A stretch of DNA of 64,000 bases from Geothrix sp. PMB-07 (GCF_030758935.1 NZ_CP132333.1:1178992-1242991); one strand, 5' to 3'. Positions 18,471 to 26,549 are shown, counted from the first letter of the stretch. The notes: generated by a model not told the origin, from the sequence alone. Made by a program: numbers and translations.

Positions 18471-18801
18471 CGAGTGTGGCCCTATGGGAAAGCCGCCAAT
18501 TTCGAAGCTCCCAATTGATGGCAGTGGCGCTAAAGATGAGGAACAAGGTTGCCAGGAGAGTAATCGAAAATGGGGTAAGGAAAGGCTTCACTTTGGGGAA
18601 CCACCCGCATAAGGCGATTGCGATTCCAGTGATGACGATTAGTTCTAGCCATCCGCCGATTACCAGCTTGGAAGTGACGTTGACCGAATAGATGGCCACC
18701 GGAATGAGAGCAATCCAGGCAATGAGAAACCCGAGTACTCCACAAATAATGCGAATGATACGGTGAGGCTTGTGGGGTTGGGCCGTTTCTTGAGCGTTCA
18801 T
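18364..18801 (-). CDS. Cassette 4: small membrane protein read through its attC
   Basis: This 145-residue frame starts 6 bp from the R' box of the previous attC. Residues ~17-95 hold three hydrophobic segments. There is no stop between them and the attC, so the last ~36 residues ('STRTLSLRASVLKQFS' and onward) are encoded by attC itself and the stop is the TAG at the R' box. Either the tail is tolerated, or the original stop was lost. No family recognised. Confidence 0.6.
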   Translation of the reverse strand: MNAQETAQPHKPHRIIRIICGVLGFLIAWIALIPVAIYSVNVTSKLVIGGWLELIVITGIAIALCGWFPKVKPFLTPFSITLLATLFLIFSATAINWELRNWRLSHRATLGLTSRSTRTLSLRASVLKQFSSLVPAAIGPVSFSR

Positions 18802-18806
18802 TGAGG

Positions 18807-18915
18807 GCCTAACGAGAGAAGCTAACCGGCCCTATTGCTGCGGGAACCTGGCTGCTGAATTGTTTGAGGACACTAGCGCGCAGCGATAGGGTCCGAGTTG
18901 AGCGGAAGGTTAGGC
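18807..18915 (-). repeat. attC site (type A)
   Basis: R' GCCTAAC at 18807-18813; R'' GTTAGGC at 18909-18915; normal core. Confidence 0.93.
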
Positions 18916-18935
18916 CGATATGCATTAGTGCGCCA

Positions 18936-19277
18936 TTAGGAACGCGGGTCAAAACCGAAAACGCGCAGTTCTTGGCTACAACGGCAGGCCTTGGCGATGC
19001 GTGCGGCCCATGCGATAGCCTCCTCGCGGGTGGGGAGATCTAGGATTGTGAACCCACCATTGAGTTTCGGTGCCCACGAGTAGCCGCCTTGGGCGACAGA
19101 TCCATCCGCAGAAACGAGGGCTGGTGGGATGTTTTCGTCGATACCACCACCGAAGATATAGACGCCAGCGGCCTTCGCTTCTTCAATCACCGCGTGGGCG
19201 TCTTGGCCTACAGTCTCTAGTTCACTATCGAGAACGACCATCGCAGCGGCGGGGAAGGAGATCAGGTATTTGGCCAT
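18936..19277 (-). CDS. Cassette 5: YCII-domain protein
   Basis: This 113-residue protein is of the YCII/DGPF superfamily, a dimeric ferredoxin-like fold of mostly unknown enzymatic role. Visible features are 'MAKYLISFPAAAMVVLD', 'HAVIEEAKAAGVYIFGGGI' and 'GGFTILDLPTREEAIAWA', the last being the characteristic domain core. GGAG precedes the ATG by about 7 bp. It is likely cytoplasmic. Confidence 0.88.
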   Translation of the reverse strand: MAKYLISFPAAAMVVLDSELETVGQDAHAVIEEAKAAGVYIFGGGIDENIPPALVSADGSVAQGGYSWAPKLNGGFTILDLPTREEAIAWAARIAKACRCSQELRVFGFDPRS

Positions 19278-19322
19278 GGTGCTCCAGGACTGAGATGGTA
19301 GTGGCTTGGAATGTCGCGAGAG

Positions 19323-19446
19323 GCCTAACGAATGGGGCTAACCGGCCGCGCCTGCACCGAGACGATGAGCGGAGCCGAGATAGCGGAATGCTGAGAGAGA
19401 ACGGAAGGCAATGCAGGCGGGGTCCGAGTTGAGCTAAGGGTTAGGC
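19323..19446 (-). repeat. attC site (type B)
   Basis: R' GCCTAAC at 19323-19329; R'' GTTAGGC at 19440-19446; type B core with a type A-like L' side (CTAACCGGCC). Confidence 0.92.
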
Positions 19447-19448
19447 GC

Positions 19449-19832
19449 CTATTCATTGAATATTTCAGATCGAATACTCACGGACTTTACCCGGTTGGAA
19501 GAATCTAGCCAAACTGTAATCAATTCATCGTGTCGCTCATTGACAAGACCCTTTTCCCATCTGTCGAGGTAGTAACTTAACTCGCGACCAATAATTTTAT
19601 CGTTCTCCTTTTTGGAAAGGAGCTCGTCAATCGTTGGTTTCCCCATGACTTTGAATACAGTTTCGACTGAATCTCCTTTGCGGAGTTTGAGGACCTGAGT
19701 TAGCAGGCGGAGTTTGGCCTCGCTCGTAACCTTGGAATAGGGGTGCGAATTAGCCTGAGCGTAAGCCGAAGTCGAGAAGGCGATTAATGCAAACGTCAGG
19801 AGCGATGAATGGAATCGGATACTAGTGAACAT
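19449..19832 (-). CDS. Cassette 6: secreted protein with a BamE/SmpA-like stretch
   Basis: This 127-residue protein has a signal peptide (cleavage after 'STSAYAQA'). The mature part contains 'RKGDSVETVFKVMGKPT' followed by 'YYLDRW' and a C-terminal 'VWLDSSNRVKSVSIR', the helix-helix-strand pattern of BamE/SmpA-like small periplasmic domains. It lacks a lipobox Cys. Function unknown; the resemblance is by eye only. Confidence 0.7.
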   Translation of the reverse strand: MFTSIRFHSSLLTFALIAFSTSAYAQANSHPYSKVTSEAKLRLLTQVLKLRKGDSVETVFKVMGKPTIDELLSKKENDKIIGRELSYYLDRWEKGLVNERHDELITVWLDSSNRVKSVSIRSEIFNE

Positions 19833-19839
19833 GCGTGGC

Positions 19840-19963
19840 GCCTAACGAAGGAAGCTAAGCGGCACCGCCTGCGCCGAGGCGCTGAGCGGAGCCGGGATAG
19901 CGAAATGATGAGAGAGAGCGGAAGGCAATGCAGGCGGGGTCCGACTTGAGCGGAGGGTTAGGC
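19840..19963 (-). repeat. attC site (type B)
   Basis: R' GCCTAAC at 19840-19846; R'' GTTAGGC at 19957-19963. R'' supplies the stop of cassette 7. Confidence 0.92.
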
Positions 19964-20767
19964 GTCATAACGAAGAGCGCGGTCGATGGCCTCTTTACTA
20001 ACATTTCCACAGCTATGTTGATGCTCCGCCTTCCACCAATTACGGCATAGAATCGGTTTGAAGGGGAATCTATCCCATTTGGGTTCACAGCGATCAAGAC
20101 CAATCAGGGCCTTTCGCAAGGACAGGTATCCTTGGAAGGAGCCAAGGTGGTGATTTAACCAAGGGTCCATGTCTGAGGAAAAGGCTTGAGAGACCTTGAA
20201 TCCGAGTGATTTCATAGAATTCGCAAATTGTTGATCATTGATGATAAAGATCTCATGGGCATCAGGTCGTGGATTTAGGTAGTTCCATCCGAATAGCCAG
20301 TAAGGGAATCTGGTCTTCTGTAATTCGTGGAATTTCACAATATATTCGGCAACGGAGTCTATTACTGAGCTTGGTTCGACATCATCTAATTTGGCATAGA
20401 TATCAAAACCATGAGTTTTCGGGTGAGTTAGGTCACCACGGATGTCGTTGAAGACAGTAAGCAAATCATAGGTTTTCAAATCCAGGGGAAGCGGGGCTCC
20501 AAGCAGTTCTGTTGGCCACTTTTTCAGTTTTGACATAATTTTTCCACGCCGAAGAGTTTCGAATATTTCGTCTTCGGATTTCGAGGCCGACAAATACCGC
20601 CGCATTTCCTGATTTAGAAATGCTTCCAGAGCTGCGATTCCAAAGTACAGCGACGCGGTCATATGGTGCGATCTCTCCATCTCCGTTTTGGCCTCACTTG
20701 CAGAGATAGCCTCCCTAAAGAGCGACGAGTAATTTTGCCAAACAGGGTTGATCGCCCAAGGGTTCAC
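19958..20767 (-). CDS. Cassette 7: HEPN-like protein of unknown function
   Basis: This 269-residue protein starts at a GTG at 20767 with GGAG about 5 bp upstream and ends ...Asp-Ala with GCC-TAA from attC. The helical first half ('TASLYFGIAALEAFLNQEM') is followed by 'VFNDIRGDLTHPKTHGF', where R-x4-H fits the catalytic motif of HEPN ribonucleases. The C-terminal ~110 residues are Trp-rich and unfamiliar. HEPN proteins are common toxins or antiphage effectors, but no partner gene is in this cassette. The family call is a motif-level suggestion. Confidence 0.6.
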   Translation of the reverse strand: MNPWAINPVWQNYSSLFREAISASEAKTEMERSHHMTASLYFGIAALEAFLNQEMRRYLSASKSEDEIFETLRRGKIMSKLKKWPTELLGAPLPLDLKTYDLLTVFNDIRGDLTHPKTHGFDIYAKLDDVEPSSVIDSVAEYIVKFHELQKTRFPYWLFGWNYLNPRPDAHEIFIINDQQFANSMKSLGFKVSQAFSSDMDPWLNHHLGSFQGYLSLRKALIGLDRCEPKWDRFPFKPILCRNWWKAEHQHSCGNVSKEAIDRALRYDA

Positions 20768-20809
20768 GGGTGCTCCAAATTTGACGACGCCTAACGAGAG
20801 AAGCTAACC

Positions 20810-21467
20810 AAAACATAAGGTAGGCCCCCCGCTATGCGGGGGCGACAGTCGGAGTTTGACAGCTACGGGAGTCCATCGCTGAACTGATCAGGTGAGCCGC
20901 CAAGCACACTTGAGGAGAACTGAGATGGACTTGTTTGAAAGTTTAAGTCACACAAGGTGGGAATGTAAGTATCACGTAGTGTTCGTGCCAAAACGAAGAA
21001 GGAAGGTGATGTATGGGAGGGTGAGAGAGCGATTGGGTGAAGTGTTCAGGCAGCTGGCTGGGCAGAAAGAAAGCAAAGTGCTGGAAGGGCACTTGCTGGC
21101 AGATCACGTACATATGTTGTTGGCGATTCCGCCGAAGTATGCCGTATCGCAGGTAGTGGGGTTTATGAAGGGTAAGAGCGCGATTTATCTGGCCCGTGTA
21201 TATGGAGAAACGAAGAGGAACTTCACGGGTCAGCATTTCTGGGCGAGAGGATTTCTGGTGTCGACGGTAGGGAAGGACGAGCATCAGATACGGCAGTACA
21301 TCCAGAACCAGGAACGCGAGGAAGAACGATTGGAGAAGCTGGAGCTTTGGCGCTAGGAGGCCACCGAGTAGGTGGCTCCAACCTTCGGGGCCGCGTTAGC
21401 GACCCCGTTTAGCCGCTTTGAGCGGCTCACATAATAAGGCCCCCGGCTTTGCCGGGGGATCGTTACC
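20810..21467 (+). mobile_element. IS200/IS605-like element, copy 1 (inserted in attC)
   Basis: The element is 658 bp with one tnpA gene and no tnpB. Both ends carry imperfect palindromes (CCCCCCGC-TAT-GCGGGGG at the left, CCCCCGGC-TTT-GCCGGGGG at the right), typical of this family, with no inverted terminal repeats and no target duplication. The left flank TAACC and the element's right end TTACC match the idea of left and right cleavage sites. Boundaries are ambiguous by 2 bp (CC). Confidence 0.9.
20925..21356 (+). CDS. tnpA: IS200/IS605-family TnpA transposase (Y1, HUH)
   Basis: This 143-residue single-strand transposase starts at the ATG at 20925 behind GAGGAGAACTGAG. The frame opens to 20892, but family members begin near 'SHTRWECKYHVVF'. 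The HUH motif is H61-V-H63 in 'LADHVHMLL' and the catalytic Tyr is Y125 in 'RQYIQNQE'. It would cut and join single-stranded DNA at hairpin-guided sites. The amino-acid sequence is identical to the copies at 26665 and 36538. Confidence 0.95.
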   Translation: MDLFESLSHTRWECKYHVVFVPKRRRKVMYGRVRERLGEVFRQLAGQKESKVLEGHLLADHVHMLLAIPPKYAVSQVVGFMKGKSAIYLARVYGETKRNFTGQHFWARGFLVSTVGKDEHQIRQYIQNQEREEERLEKLELWR

Positions 21468-21555
21468 GGCCCTATTGCTGCGGGAACCAGGACGCTGAAT
21501 TGTTTGAGGACACTAGCGCGCAGCGATAGGGTCCGAGTTGAGCGGAAGGTTAGGC

Positions 21556-21917
21556 ACCCGATGACGCTGGGACCCACCCGGGTTTCGAGATGTTTGGACT
21601 GGGTGAAACGAATGGGATGCCGCCCGTGTGTGAAGAACGGCTGGGTTGACCGAGCCCAAAGGCAAAGAACTGGGGCGGATTGCGCCATGGGTGAGGCGAG
21701 TGAAGGAACGGCGGAGACAGGATGCCATGAGAAGCCGCTGGACTCACCGGAGGAGCGGCAGAGAACGTCTGCGCAGCGCGAAAGCGCAAGCCCGCCATTC
21801 ATGGCGAGCCTGAGCTAAAGGGCCGCAGAGATTCGCGAATGGCAGGGCGAGGACGCTGAACCCGCACTCCGATTGAGAAGGATCGAACCCGGAAGGCGAT
21901 GGGAATGCGCCGGGTGT
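21556..21917. other. Cassette 8: repeat-family cassette without a convincing gene (copy 1)
   Basis: This ~360-bp cassette is clearly related to those at 24150-24512 and 29307-29670. Small indels between copies shift the reading frame, ATG codons are far from the R' box, and the long open frames on both strands look like GC-driven accidents. On the plus strand it contains GCCGCT/AGCGGC and GCGC-GAAA-GCGC hairpins that are kept by G-U changes in other copies. It may encode a structured RNA. Confidence 0.6.
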
Positions 21918-22041
21918 GCCTAACGAATGAAGCTAAGCGGCACCGCCTGCACCGAGACGATGAACGGAGCCGAGATAGCGAGATGCTGAGAGAGAGCGGA
22001 AGGCAATGCAGGCGGGGTCCGACTTGAGCGAAGGGTTAGGC
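21918..22041 (-). repeat. attC site (type B)
   Basis: R' GCCTAAC at 21918-21924; R'' GTTAGGC at 22035-22041. Confidence 0.92.
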
Positions 22042-22068
22042 CAGACACCGAAGCCGCCAATACTGATT

Positions 22069-22584
22069 TCATTGATTTGAAGTCTCTGGTCTTATGACCG
22101 AATCGATCTCTGCTTCAGCTTGATATTCATTCCAATCTTCAACCTTTAGTGAGAGATCAGAAGTTCCTGGGAAATGAATTATGACGGAGATTTTGACTTG
22201 ATCTGGGCGCACGAGCATCGATGGATTTAGATAAGCGAATCTAATAATGCTTTCACCGGGCTCAATGCCAAACGTTCTCTCATGAAGGTGGATGATTGGA
22301 CTTGGGCCTCCATGGACGCTCCCCCCGGGGACACCACCAGAATATGGCCCAATGAATCCAGTTCGATCTGAGTAGCCGATAGCCAGTGACACGCGGAAGT
22401 CATAATCATCGAAATAGACGCGCTGCTTGGTTGTGTTCGTAAGCTTAACCATTAGGAGTGCTTTCCGACCGACACAAAGTGAGTTGTCCAGAAGGCTGAT
22501 CGAAGCTTTGAGGGAGATTTTTTCAGCGGCCAATGCTGAGAAAGACCCTAAGGATAGAAGCATGGTGGCGAGTAGAAGTCTCAT
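22069..22584 (-). CDS. Cassette 9: secreted protein of unknown function
   Basis: This 171-residue protein has a clear signal peptide ('LLATMLLSLGSFSALAAE'). The mature part looks like an all-beta immunoglobulin-like domain: 'LLMVKLTNTTKQRVYFDDY', a Gly/Pro-rich loop, and 'IHLHERTFGIEPGESIIRF'. The ATG is 6 bp from the R' box of the preceding attC. No family named. Confidence 0.7.
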   Translation of the reverse strand: MRLLLATMLLSLGSFSALAAEKISLKASISLLDNSLCVGRKALLMVKLTNTTKQRVYFDDYDFRVSLAIGYSDRTGFIGPYSGGVPGGSVHGGPSPIIHLHERTFGIEPGESIIRFAYLNPSMLVRPDQVKISVIIHFPGTSDLSLKVEDWNEYQAEAEIDSVIRPETSNQ

Positions 22585-22589
22585 TGATG

Positions 22590-22698
22590 GCCTAACGAGT
22601 GAAGCTAACCGGCCCTATTGCTGCGGGGACACGGACGCTGAATTGTTTGAGGACTCTATCGCGCAGCGATAGGGTCCGAGTTGAGCGGAGGGTTAGGC
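22590..22698 (-). repeat. attC site (type A)
   Basis: R' GCCTAAC at 22590-22596; R'' GTTAGGC at 22692-22698; the core variant carries CTATCGCG instead of CTAGCGCG. R'' supplies the stop of cassette 10. Confidence 0.92.
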
Positions 22699-23481
22699 CA
22701 GCTCGGAACATGCAAATTCTGGATAGATTACTAGGCAAGTGTCTTCGATGGTTTTAAAGATTATGATTTTATCGAATCCGTGAGGACAAAGCTCGATCGA
22801 TAACTTTTTGGGGACCTGTTGATCCATCGCATGATCGAAGAAGTCCATGTACAGCAGTAGCCAGATCTTATCGATTCCTGAGTAAAGTCCCTTGGCGCGT
22901 TTCGCTTCCTTTTCTGTGACTCGGGCGTTCAACAGAGATTCATTGAGCGGATCTACGCTGAAGACGTTTTGGATAGACCATGTGTAATCATATACTTCAC
23001 TGAAGTCATATATCTGCACCAGCGCAAAAACGCCCTCAAATGGGTGGAGCTCTGAGAGGCCAATCATGGTTGGGTCTGCGTAGGTGGGCGGTCTAAAGGC
23101 CACAGCACGGGCGATCACATCAGCGAGAAATTTGGATATCTCCTTAATGCGTTTTGGATCTATACCACTTCGTTCTTGGAATCCGAGAATCACACGATAG
23201 CGTTGCCCGGTTGATCTTATAAAGATTTCCCTGGTTTCACTTAGAACTCGATCCTGAAACTGAGCTTGAGGGCGCAGCCCATATTGATCGCGGCCATCAT
23301 CTCTGAACAGTCGTGCCATCTCGATCCCGATTCGCTGGTTAGGGTTTTCAACGATGAAGTCGGGTTCCTTGCCTGGCTCGCCTTTCTTGATTGTTCCATC
23401 CGGGAAGAATTGGTAGGCATGACGAAACCGATCAAGAAAGGTTCTTTCCTGAATGTCCTTATTTTGGATCGGTGAGCTCAT
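22693..23481 (-). CDS. Cassette 10: possible PD-(D/E)XK nuclease-like protein
   Basis: This 262-residue soluble protein ends ...Leu-Ala-stop through the attC R'' box. Near the N-terminus 'GKEPDFIVENPNQRIGIEM' resembles the PD...(D/E)xK core of restriction-like folds, with Glu in 'GIEMARLF' and no obvious Lys two residues on. This is followed by 'DRVLSETREIFIRSTGQ' and a C-terminal beta-rich part. It could be a lone nuclease, a DNA-repair or defence gene, or an unrelated protein; the match is only to the motif. Confidence 0.5.
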   Translation of the reverse strand: MSSPIQNKDIQERTFLDRFRHAYQFFPDGTIKKGEPGKEPDFIVENPNQRIGIEMARLFRDDGRDQYGLRPQAQFQDRVLSETREIFIRSTGQRYRVILGFQERSGIDPKRIKEISKFLADVIARAVAFRPPTYADPTMIGLSELHPFEGVFALVQIYDFSEVYDYTWSIQNVFSVDPLNESLLNARVTEKEAKRAKGLYSGIDKIWLLLYMDFFDHAMDQQVPKKLSIELCPHGFDKIIIFKTIEDTCLVIYPEFACSELA

Positions 23482-23493
23482 GGGGTGTGAGTG

Positions 23494-23620
23494 GCCTAAC
23501 GAGAGAAGCTAATCGGACCAGCCGCAGCTGAAACGATTGGCAGAGAAGGGATGACTGAGTTGCCAGGGAGCAAGGACACGGCCGCTTGCGGCTGGGTCCG
23601 AGTTGAGCGGAGGGTTAGGC
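23494..23620 (-). repeat. attC site (type C)
   Basis: R' GCCTAAC at 23494-23500; R'' GTTAGGC at 23614-23620. The core differs: the outer stem carries GGACCAGCCGC...GCGGCTGGGTCC, a longer perfect arm than types A and B. Confidence 0.9.
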
Positions 23621-23633
23621 GTGTGCCGAGTCA

Positions 23634-24035
23634 TTAACCCTCGGGGGCGGGTTGACGGTCTTCGGCTTCTTTATCTGAAACGATACGGTGGACTGGCAAT
23701 TCGACCCAACCGTCCTTATAGACAAGACCAATATTCCAAAGAAAGCATGAGCAATCACCTTCTAGATCTGTAGCTCTCCATAGCTCAAGAACAGTTGGGC
23801 CTGCTTTGGCCTTTGCCTTTTTACGGATTTCAGTCTGCTGCCTCTTTGTAAGCTTGATCTTCATACCAGGTTTGAACTGGCTTCGTATCAGTGTTGCCTG
23901 CGATTTGGTGAGCTGAATTTCTATCACAGGCTCACCAGCAAGGCGTCCATCCGTGAATTTGAAGTCGTCTGCGAATAACGCAGCTGTGGAGGCGAAGAGC
24001 CAACCAAGAGTGAGAAGGGCTTTTCGGAGTCTCAT
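23634..24035 (-). CDS. Cassette 11: small secreted basic protein
   Basis: This 133-residue protein has a signal peptide ('LTLGWLFASTAALFADD'). The mature part has a Lys-rich stretch ('KIKLTKRQQTEIRKKAKAK'), a Cys pair ('GDCSCFLW') and 'GLVYKDGWVELPVHRIV'. Unknown function. The ATG is 6 bp from the upstream R' box. Confidence 0.68.
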   Translation of the reverse strand: MRLRKALLTLGWLFASTAALFADDFKFTDGRLAGEPVIEIQLTKSQATLIRSQFKPGMKIKLTKRQQTEIRKKAKAKAGPTVLELWRATDLEGDCSCFLWNIGLVYKDGWVELPVHRIVSDKEAEDRQPAPEG

Positions 24036-24040
24036 TGAAC

Positions 24041-24149
24041 GCCTAACGAGAGAAGCTAACCGGCCCTATTGCTGCGGGGACCGAGCTGCTGAATTGTTTG
24101 AGGGCTCTATCGCGCAGCGATAGGGTCCGAGTTGAGCGGAAGGTTAGGC
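24041..24149 (-). repeat. attC site (type A)
   Basis: R' GCCTAAC at 24041-24047; R'' GTTAGGC at 24143-24149. Confidence 0.93.
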
Positions 24150-24512
24150 ACCCGATGAAGCTGGAGCCTACCCGGGCATTCGAGATGGCCGGATTGGGTA
24201 CAGCGAATGGGGTGCCGACTGAGCGGGGAGATCGGCAGGGAAAGCCGAGCCCAAAGGCAAAGAACTGAGGCGGATTGCGCCAGAGGTGAGGCAAGTGAAG
24301 GAACGGCGGAGCCAGGATGCCACGAGAAGCCGCTGGGTTCACCGAATGAGTGGTAGAGAATGACCGCGCAGCGCGATAGCGCAAGCCCGCCATTCATGGC
24401 GAGTGTGAGTTACCGGGCCGCGGAGATTCACGACCGGCGGGGCCGGGGCGATAACCCCGCACTCCGATTGAGAAGGACCGAACCCGGAAGACGATGGGAA
24501 TGCGCCGGGTGT
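24150..24512. other. Cassette 12: repeat-family cassette without a convincing gene (copy 2)
   Basis: This is the second member of the ~360-bp cassette family. It keeps the blocks 'GAGCCCAAAGGCAAAGAACTG' (in shorter form), 'GGCGGATTGCGCCA' and 'AAGCCCGCCATTCATGG' but differs elsewhere by substitutions and indels. Open frames on the minus strand run into the attC and are not the same length in the copies. Confidence 0.6.
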
Positions 24513-24639
24513 GCCTAACGAGAGAAGCTAACCGGACCAGCCGCGGCTGGAACGATTGGCAGAGAAGGAAAGACTGAATTGCCAGGGAGCAAGGACACAG
24601 CCGCTTGCGGCTGGGTCCGAGTTGAGCGACAGGTTAGGC
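24513..24639 (-). repeat. attC site (type C)
   Basis: R' GCCTAAC at 24513-24519; R'' GTTAGGC at 24633-24639; the long GGACCAGCCGCGGC arm marks type C. Confidence 0.9.
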
Positions 24640-24837
24640 AGGCGCTCGGACAATGCCGATGGTAGCGCCAGGGCGATGAAGATGCTGACGTACGTTTGAT
24701 CATTCGCCCGGCGTGGCGCGTGGACGAGCCGGGCGAGCGTAATCGGCGCAAATCCAGCGTGCGGCGCGGTGAAGTTGGCCCACCGAAGGCGTTGATCAAG
24801 CGTAGCGAATCAAAGAGCCATTCGTAGTTGAGCTGAT
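24640..24837. other. Cassette 13: ~200-bp cassette with no clear gene
   Basis: This is the smallest cassette in the array. A minus-strand frame from 24799 runs through the type C attC but is Arg/Ser/Pro-rich and unlike a normal protein. An inverted repeat CGCCCGGC...GCCGGGCG lies near 24705-24745. It could carry an RNA or a promoter; nothing firm. Confidence 0.4.
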
Positions 24838-24961
24838 GCCTAACGAAGGAAGCTAAGCGGCACCGCCTGCACCGAGACGATGAGCGGAGCCGAGATAGCG
24901 AAATGTTGAGAGAGAGCGGAAGGCAATGCAGGCGGGGTCCGACTTGAGCGAGAGGTTAGGC
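24838..24961 (-). repeat. attC site (type B)
   Basis: R' GCCTAAC at 24838-24844; R'' GTTAGGC at 24955-24961. Confidence 0.92.
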
Positions 24962-24963
24962 GC

Positions 24964-25251
24964 TCACTTGGTGGCGTTTATTGCGGCCGTGAGGAGTTCG
25001 CCTGTGATACTCCGATTCTTGTAATCGTCTACAAAGTAGTTGATTCGATTAGCAAGGTATTGGAGAAATATCCAACCGAGTCCGTGAAGTTCCTTCAATT
25101 CTGTTTGATTGAGCTTGATGAGTCGGTCGAAACTGACAAACGAAGCCTCGCAATGGACAAGTATGTAGCGCACCTCGTCGTCATCCTGTAAGAGGTGCCA
25201 CCAGCTATCGTCAGTGTGGTAGGGGGCTTTGAGTACTGGTGCTAATCGCAT
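24964..25251 (-). CDS. Cassette 14: small soluble protein of unknown function
   Basis: This 95-residue protein has no signal peptide: 'DDSWWHLLQDDDEVRYILV' and 'KLNQTELKELHGLGWIFLQ'. It is mostly helical and acidic at the N-terminus. The start is 5 bp from the R' box and the stop is just outside R''. No family recognised. Confidence 0.65.
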   Translation of the reverse strand: MRLAPVLKAPYHTDDSWWHLLQDDDEVRYILVHCEASFVSFDRLIKLNQTELKELHGLGWIFLQYLANRINYFVDDYKNRSITGELLTAAINATK

Positions 25252-25256
25252 TGGAC

Positions 25257-25365
25257 GCCTAACGAGAGAAGCTAACCGGCCCTATTGCTGCGGGGACCGA
25301 GCTGCTGAATTGTTTGAGGACACTAGCGCGCAGCGATAGGGTCCGAGTTGAGCGGAAGGTTAGGC
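25257..25365 (-). repeat. attC site (type A)
   Basis: R' GCCTAAC at 25257-25263; R'' GTTAGGC at 25359-25365, giving the stop of cassette 15. Confidence 0.93.
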
Positions 25366-25920
25366 TGATGGCTCATGGCGGATCGCGAGGTAAATCAGGG
25401 CTGAGTATGAAAATTCAACTGCAGCTCCAGTAAAGGCCCCCATTGCGGGTGTGGCGTGGGTAATGGCAAGGATAAATGCGGCGATCGAGAGCGAGATTCC
25501 GCAAGCCCAGTACAAACGAGAACCGTACAAGGTTGTGAAAGTAAGGTACCTACCGCCGATGATGAGCAACATTGAAGGGAAGAATAAATCAATACGATAT
25601 CTGGAAATCACAAAAGCCAAAGGTAGGCAAAGCAAGAGTTGAAATGTTCCTTCGAGTGCTAGTCTACCGAGCTTGTTTTCAGGTGCGTGTGAGCCTGGAC
25701 GCCCGAGAACCTTGGTGATTACCACTCCGATGGGAAAAATGAACATGCCACCGATGAATAGAACTAGGACCGAACTCCCTGGAGAGCCCTTTAATGCAAC
25801 AAGCCCAGAAGCAAGCCAAACCAGGCCGGATGCTAAGACACCGGGGGCGCCTCCAAGGTACGAGTGGCGCATATTGCGCTGAGAGTCGGCGATAGTCAGT
25901 GGCTGTTGATTGGGTTCCAA
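25360..25920 (-). CDS. Cassette 15: six-pass membrane protein (possibly DUF7010)
   Basis: This 186-residue protein starts at a TTG at 25920 with GAGG 8 bp upstream; an ATG at 25872 is the alternative. About six hydrophobic helices are visible ('GVLASGLVWLASGLVAL', 'VLVLFIGGMFIFPIGVV', 'LLLCLPLAFVISRY', and others). 'MRHSYLGGAPGVLASGLVW' is reminiscent of DUF7010 membrane proteins, which I cannot verify. It ends ...Ser-Ala-stop via the attC R'' box. Confidence 0.7.
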   Translation of the reverse strand: MEPNQQPLTIADSQRNMRHSYLGGAPGVLASGLVWLASGLVALKGSPGSSVLVLFIGGMFIFPIGVVITKVLGRPGSHAPENKLGRLALEGTFQLLLCLPLAFVISRYRIDLFFPSMLLIIGGRYLTFTTLYGSRLYWACGISLSIAAFILAITHATPAMGAFTGAAVEFSYSALIYLAIRHEPSA

Positions 25921-25938
25921 GTTGATAACCTCGTAGAA

Positions 25939-26046
25939 GCCTAACGAAGGAAGCTAACCGGCCCTATTGCTGCGGGACACGGGCGCAGAGTTGTTTGAGG
26001 ACACTAGCGCGCAGCGATAGGGTCCGAGTTGAGCGGAGGGTTAGGT
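25939..26046 (-). repeat. attC site (type A)
   Basis: R' GCCTAAC at 25939-25945; R'' variant GTTAGGT at 26040-26046. Confidence 0.92.
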
Positions 26047-26523
26047 TTCGCACAATTCTGAGCCTTTCCTGCGGGACAGGAGCCGGCGCTGTGTTTTACG
26101 CTGTTCATTATTCTGAACATATTGAACGCTACGGACCGGATCGAGTTTCCACTGACTCGGTGTAAGCGGAACCCGATCGATGTTGCGGTGACCAACGGGA
26201 AGAAACCCGATTTGTAGAAATGTCACTCGGGCGAGAGTGGCGGCAAGGCTCGAAAAGAGTTCATCGAGTTCAGAGCACGATTCGACAAGAGAAATCCCCC
26301 GTTGGATATGGCTTTGAAGCTCTGCCATCCACTCATCGTCGTAGACCTGAATTGTTGCTGCGAGGGAGATGGAAATCGCTTTAAGTAGTCTCTTGGACTC
26401 CGTTCGCCAGGCTTTGATTGAGCCATAGTCCTTTACCTTGGCGAAGCTTTCACGGCCGAGAACTTCTTCGAACACGGCCTTCATCGCGTGGTATTGGCTT
26501 TGGTCGAAGCGAGTTTCGGGCAT
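26041..26523 (-). CDS. Cassette 16: soluble protein of unknown function
   Basis: This 160-residue, mostly helical protein from the ATG at 26523 ('MPETRFDQSQYHAMKAVFE') includes 'GRESFAKVKDYGSIKAWRT' and 'LDELFSSLAATLARVTFLQ'. It ends ...Glu-Thr-stop within R''. Its own ATG is 6 bp from R'. The neighbouring IS200/IS605-like element adds a second in-frame ATG at 26556 that would append MFWLASLVRFL to the N-terminus. Confidence 0.65.
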   Translation of the reverse strand: MPETRFDQSQYHAMKAVFEEVLGRESFAKVKDYGSIKAWRTESKRLLKAISISLAATIQVYDDEWMAELQSHIQRGISLVESCSELDELFSSLAATLARVTFLQIGFLPVGHRNIDRVPLTPSQWKLDPVRSVQYVQNNEQRKTQRRLLSRRKGSELCET

Positions 26524-26549
26524 CAGAAACCTAACGAGTGAAGCTAACC

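Larger units (their letters stand above)
20789..21555 (-). repeat. attC site (type A) split by an IS200/IS605-like element
   Basis: R', spacer and L' occupy 20789-20809; the rest of the site resumes at 21468 and ends with R'' at 21549-21555. Removing 20810-21467 restores a normal ~109-bp type A attC. Confidence 0.92.

Noticed and set aside
20943-21284. 113-codon minus frame inside the IS200/IS605-like element (also at 26683 and 36556)
   Set aside because: Exact antisense shadow of tnpA, repeated only because the element is repeated.
24515-24799. 94-codon minus frame in cassette 13
   Set aside because: Arg/Ser/Pro-rich, half of it encoded by attC; no RBS or recognisable feature.
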